From the NCBI GenBank assembly GCA_900290315.1, contig OKRF01000148.1:1967-8808 (forward strand): DNA of 6,842 nt, given 5' to 3'. Of the stretch, positions 5,718-6,842 are shown in pieces. The position numbers and the translations under genes are program-made. This DNA comes from Candidatus Sulfopaludibacter sp. SbA3. GTDB taxonomy: Bacteria; Acidobacteriota; Terriglobia; Bryobacterales; Bryobacteraceae. Each line of letters starts with the position of its first letter. Position 1 is the stretch's first letter. The notes under the pieces were generated by a model that was not told the origin of the DNA, ran no database searches, and worked only from the letters and a program-made list of their open reading frames with translations.

Positions 5718-6059
5718 ATGTTTCCATTGCGCGGCAGCAACGACGAAAAGCTGGACGCCCTGTTCCGGGCGTATCGAGCTGCGTGTCCAGATCGGGATCC
5801 TGGTGTGAACTTCATGCCCGAACTGTGGAAGCGCATCGAATCGCGTCAGACTTTTACGTTTTCATTCCGCCGCATGGCCAGTGGGTTCGTGACCGCTGCA
5901 CTGGCTTTGACTATCGCCATGGGAATCTACATGGCTATCCCCCACGCCAATCCCAACATGCCCCAGAGCTATATCGAGGCACTGGCAGAGGCTCGGCCCC
6001 TGGATGCTCCGGATTACGTTGCACCGGCTCACCTGGATCTAACTGATCCAGGTAGATGA
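5718..6059 (+). CDS. Single-span membrane protein, candidate anti-sigma factor
   Basis: The product has 113 residues from ATG 5718, preceded by AAGG at 9 bases; the frame extends upstream to 5649, but that Arg-rich stretch covers the sigma stop and looks non-coding. An N-terminal soluble part (1-50), cytoplasmic by the basic FRRM before the helix, contains a helical segment DEKLDALFRAYRAACPD (9-25) and NFMPELWKRIESRQ (31-44). One transmembrane helix follows (about 53-74), then a short extracytoplasmic tail. The size, topology and position directly after an ECF gene fit an anti-sigma factor that binds the sigma through its N-terminal helices. It lacks the His-x3-Cys-x2-Cys zinc motif of zf-HC2 (ZAS) anti-sigma factors and has a single Cys (C23), so it would be a non-zinc type, comparable in layout to CnrY. 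Its TGA overlaps the next gene's ATG as ATGA, indicating coupled translation. Function is inferred from context. Confidence 0.75.
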   Translation: MFPLRGSNDEKLDALFRAYRAACPDRDPGVNFMPELWKRIESRQTFTFSFRRMASGFVTAALALTIAMGIYMAIPHANPNMPQSYIEALAEARPLDAPDYVAPAHLDLTDPGR

Positions 6060-6484
6060 GTGGAACCATGTCCAAATCGAGACTGACCGCATTTCTGACT
6101 CTGCTACTTGTGTTTGCCAGTGGGGCCGTGTTGGGTGCCGTCGCCCATCGCCTCTACATGGTGAACTCGGTCATGAGCGGCGTCGCCAAGCGGCCTACTC
6201 CGGAAGAATTTCGCAAGCGTCAGGTCGATGAGATGCGCGACCGGGTCAAGTTAGATGACTCCCAGATGGCTGCCTTTAACCAGATTCTCGACCAGACCAA
6301 GAACTCCTTCGACCAGACCCACAAACAATACAACGCCGCCAACCGGGCCATTTGGGATGAGCAGCGTAATAAGGTCAGGGCCATCCTCCGGCCCGATCAG
6401 GTCGTTCTTTACGATAAGGTCATGGCCGAACACGACGCCGCCCGCAAACAACACGAACGTGAGCGCGATCACGATAAGAAATAG
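6056..6484 (+). CDS. Membrane-anchored Spy/CpxP/CnrX-like periplasmic protein
   Basis: The product has 142 residues. A hydrophobic N-terminal segment (about 9-30) serves as an uncleaved anchor or signal peptide, as no clear cleavage motif follows. The rest is a highly charged all-helical domain (about 47-140). VKLDDSQMAAFNQIL (64-78) and LRPDQVVLYDKVM (111-123) resemble the paired LTxxQ-type motifs of the Spy/CpxP/ZraP and Metal_resist superfamily. That family includes periplasmic chaperones and metal sensors. The tail is His-rich (H126, H133, H139 with many Glu/Asp), a possible metal site. An 11-bp direct repeat at 21-base spacing (6288-6298, 6309-6319) gives a seven-residue DQT repeat. ATG 6056 overlaps the upstream stop as ATGA; ATG 6068 is an alternative start with a GAGTGG before it. 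In the operon it is the likely signal receiver or chaperone for the sigma/anti-sigma pair. The superfamily is fairly sure, the ligand is unknown. Confidence 0.82.
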   Translation: MSGTMSKSRLTAFLTLLLVFASGAVLGAVAHRLYMVNSVMSGVAKRPTPEEFRKRQVDEMRDRVKLDDSQMAAFNQILDQTKNSFDQTHKQYNAANRAIWDEQRNKVRAILRPDQVVLYDKVMAEHDAARKQHERERDHDKK

Positions 6485-6682
6485 ACCGTTTCCCACCACC
6501 CAGCCTCTGCCCACAACCTCGCCCCTGGTCATACAATCCGCACTTCCAGCAACCCGTTCTTCCCCTCAGGTGTAAAGCTTTTCGTGCCGCACTCCGATGA
6601 TAGTAGTGTGCGGTTTGCAGCGCTGAACCGTTAACAGTCTCAACTTCCAAAGAAAGGTGAATGTGGCTAAAAGGGCGGTAGC
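6485..6682. other. Region downstream of the sigma operon with no confident gene
   Basis: Only short frames and shadows are seen here. CCGCAC (6587-6592) can pair with GTGCGG (6608-6613) around a 15-base loop, but no T-run follows, so it is a poor intrinsic terminator. AGGTGA (6655-6660) resembles a ribosome site, followed only by very short ORFs (GTG 6657, 19 codons; ATG 6661, 6 codons). I see no tRNA or repeat. Confidence 0.5.
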
Positions 6683-6842
6683 TTGCCCAATCCACGGTTT
6701 TTCGGCATGGACCTGAGGCATCACAGGGGCAAGGTTGGGCTCAACCCAGCCCGTTACGCACAGATCGCACCTATGTGGGATATGGCAGGGGCACTGGAGC
6801 AACGCCTGTCGAGCCTGGAGGCTATGTCGAGCCAATTGGCTT
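6683..6842 (+). CDS. Possible 5' end of a gene running off the right edge
   Basis: The frame is open from the TAA at 6668-6670 to the end of the window. Possible starts are TTG 6683, with GGGCGG-like purines 5-10 bases before it, and ATG 6707, which has no ribosome site. From TTG it would give at least 53 residues. The last 25 or so (MWDMAGALEQRLSSLEAMSS and on) have a heptad-like Leu/Ala/Glu pattern suggesting a coiled coil. I recognise no family. At this length an open frame can occur by chance, so this is tentative. Confidence 0.3.
   Translation, partial: MPNPRFFGMDLRHHRGKVGLNPARYAQIAPMWDMAGALEQRLSSLEAMSSQLA

Noticed and set aside
5195..5836. 213-codon minus-strand open frame
   Set aside because: It is antisense to the sigma and anti-sigma genes; its Leu/Arg-rich sequence mirrors their codons.
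6587..6613. Hairpin CCGCAC/GTGCGG as a terminator of the sigma operon
   Set aside because: The 15-base loop and lack of a following T-run make an intrinsic terminator unlikely.
1..6842. CRISPR array, tRNA, rRNA, insertion sequence or transposase
   Set aside because: No regularly spaced repeats, cloverleaf-like sequence, terminal inverted repeats or transposase motifs were found.

Overview
The window looks like chromosomal DNA from a soil- or sediment-type bacterium, most likely an acidobacterium. That assignment rests on protein style only: the tldD-tldE-DUF2393/FxLYD-like gene set, the ECF sigma / membrane protein / Spy-like gene set, and GC-rich core genes. No rRNA or tRNA is present to confirm it.

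The left part (1 to about 1480) has lower GC and a looser layout. It holds three plus-strand genes or candidates that I do not recognise: a charged helical protein with an uncertain start and perhaps a damaged 3' end, an 87-residue protein with three membrane spans, and a cysteine-rich 154-residue protein. Two short tandem duplications lie in the first 160 bases. This reads as accessory DNA.

The central part (1487-4744, minus strand) is a tight three-gene operon transcribed right to left: tldD (metalloprotease subunit with HExxxH and a C-terminal Cys), tldE/pmbA (its partner, which lacks the HExxxH) and a membrane-anchored FxLYD/DUF2393-like protein. The junctions overlap. Both downstream genes start at TTG codons with well-placed Shine-Dalgarno sequences, so tldE is 449 residues and not the longer 477-residue reading.

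A divergent intergenic region (4745-5104) separates this operon from a second one on the plus strand: an ECF sigma factor, a small single-span membrane protein (candidate anti-sigma factor) and a membrane-anchored Spy/CpxP/CnrX-like helical periplasmic protein with a His-rich tail. An ECF-type promoter-like sequence (TGTAAC, 17 bases, CGCCTA) lies about 50 bases before the sigma start and suggests autoregulation. Together they resemble, in architecture only, the CnrYXH type of trans-envelope metal or stress sensing.

The last 358 bases hold no confident gene, but one reading frame (from TTG 6683 or ATG 6707) runs open off the right edge and may be the start of a further gene. The best leads are the three-gene envelope-signalling operon with its predicted own promoter, and a 67-codon upstream ORF with a good Shine-Dalgarno sequence that overlaps the sigma gene start.
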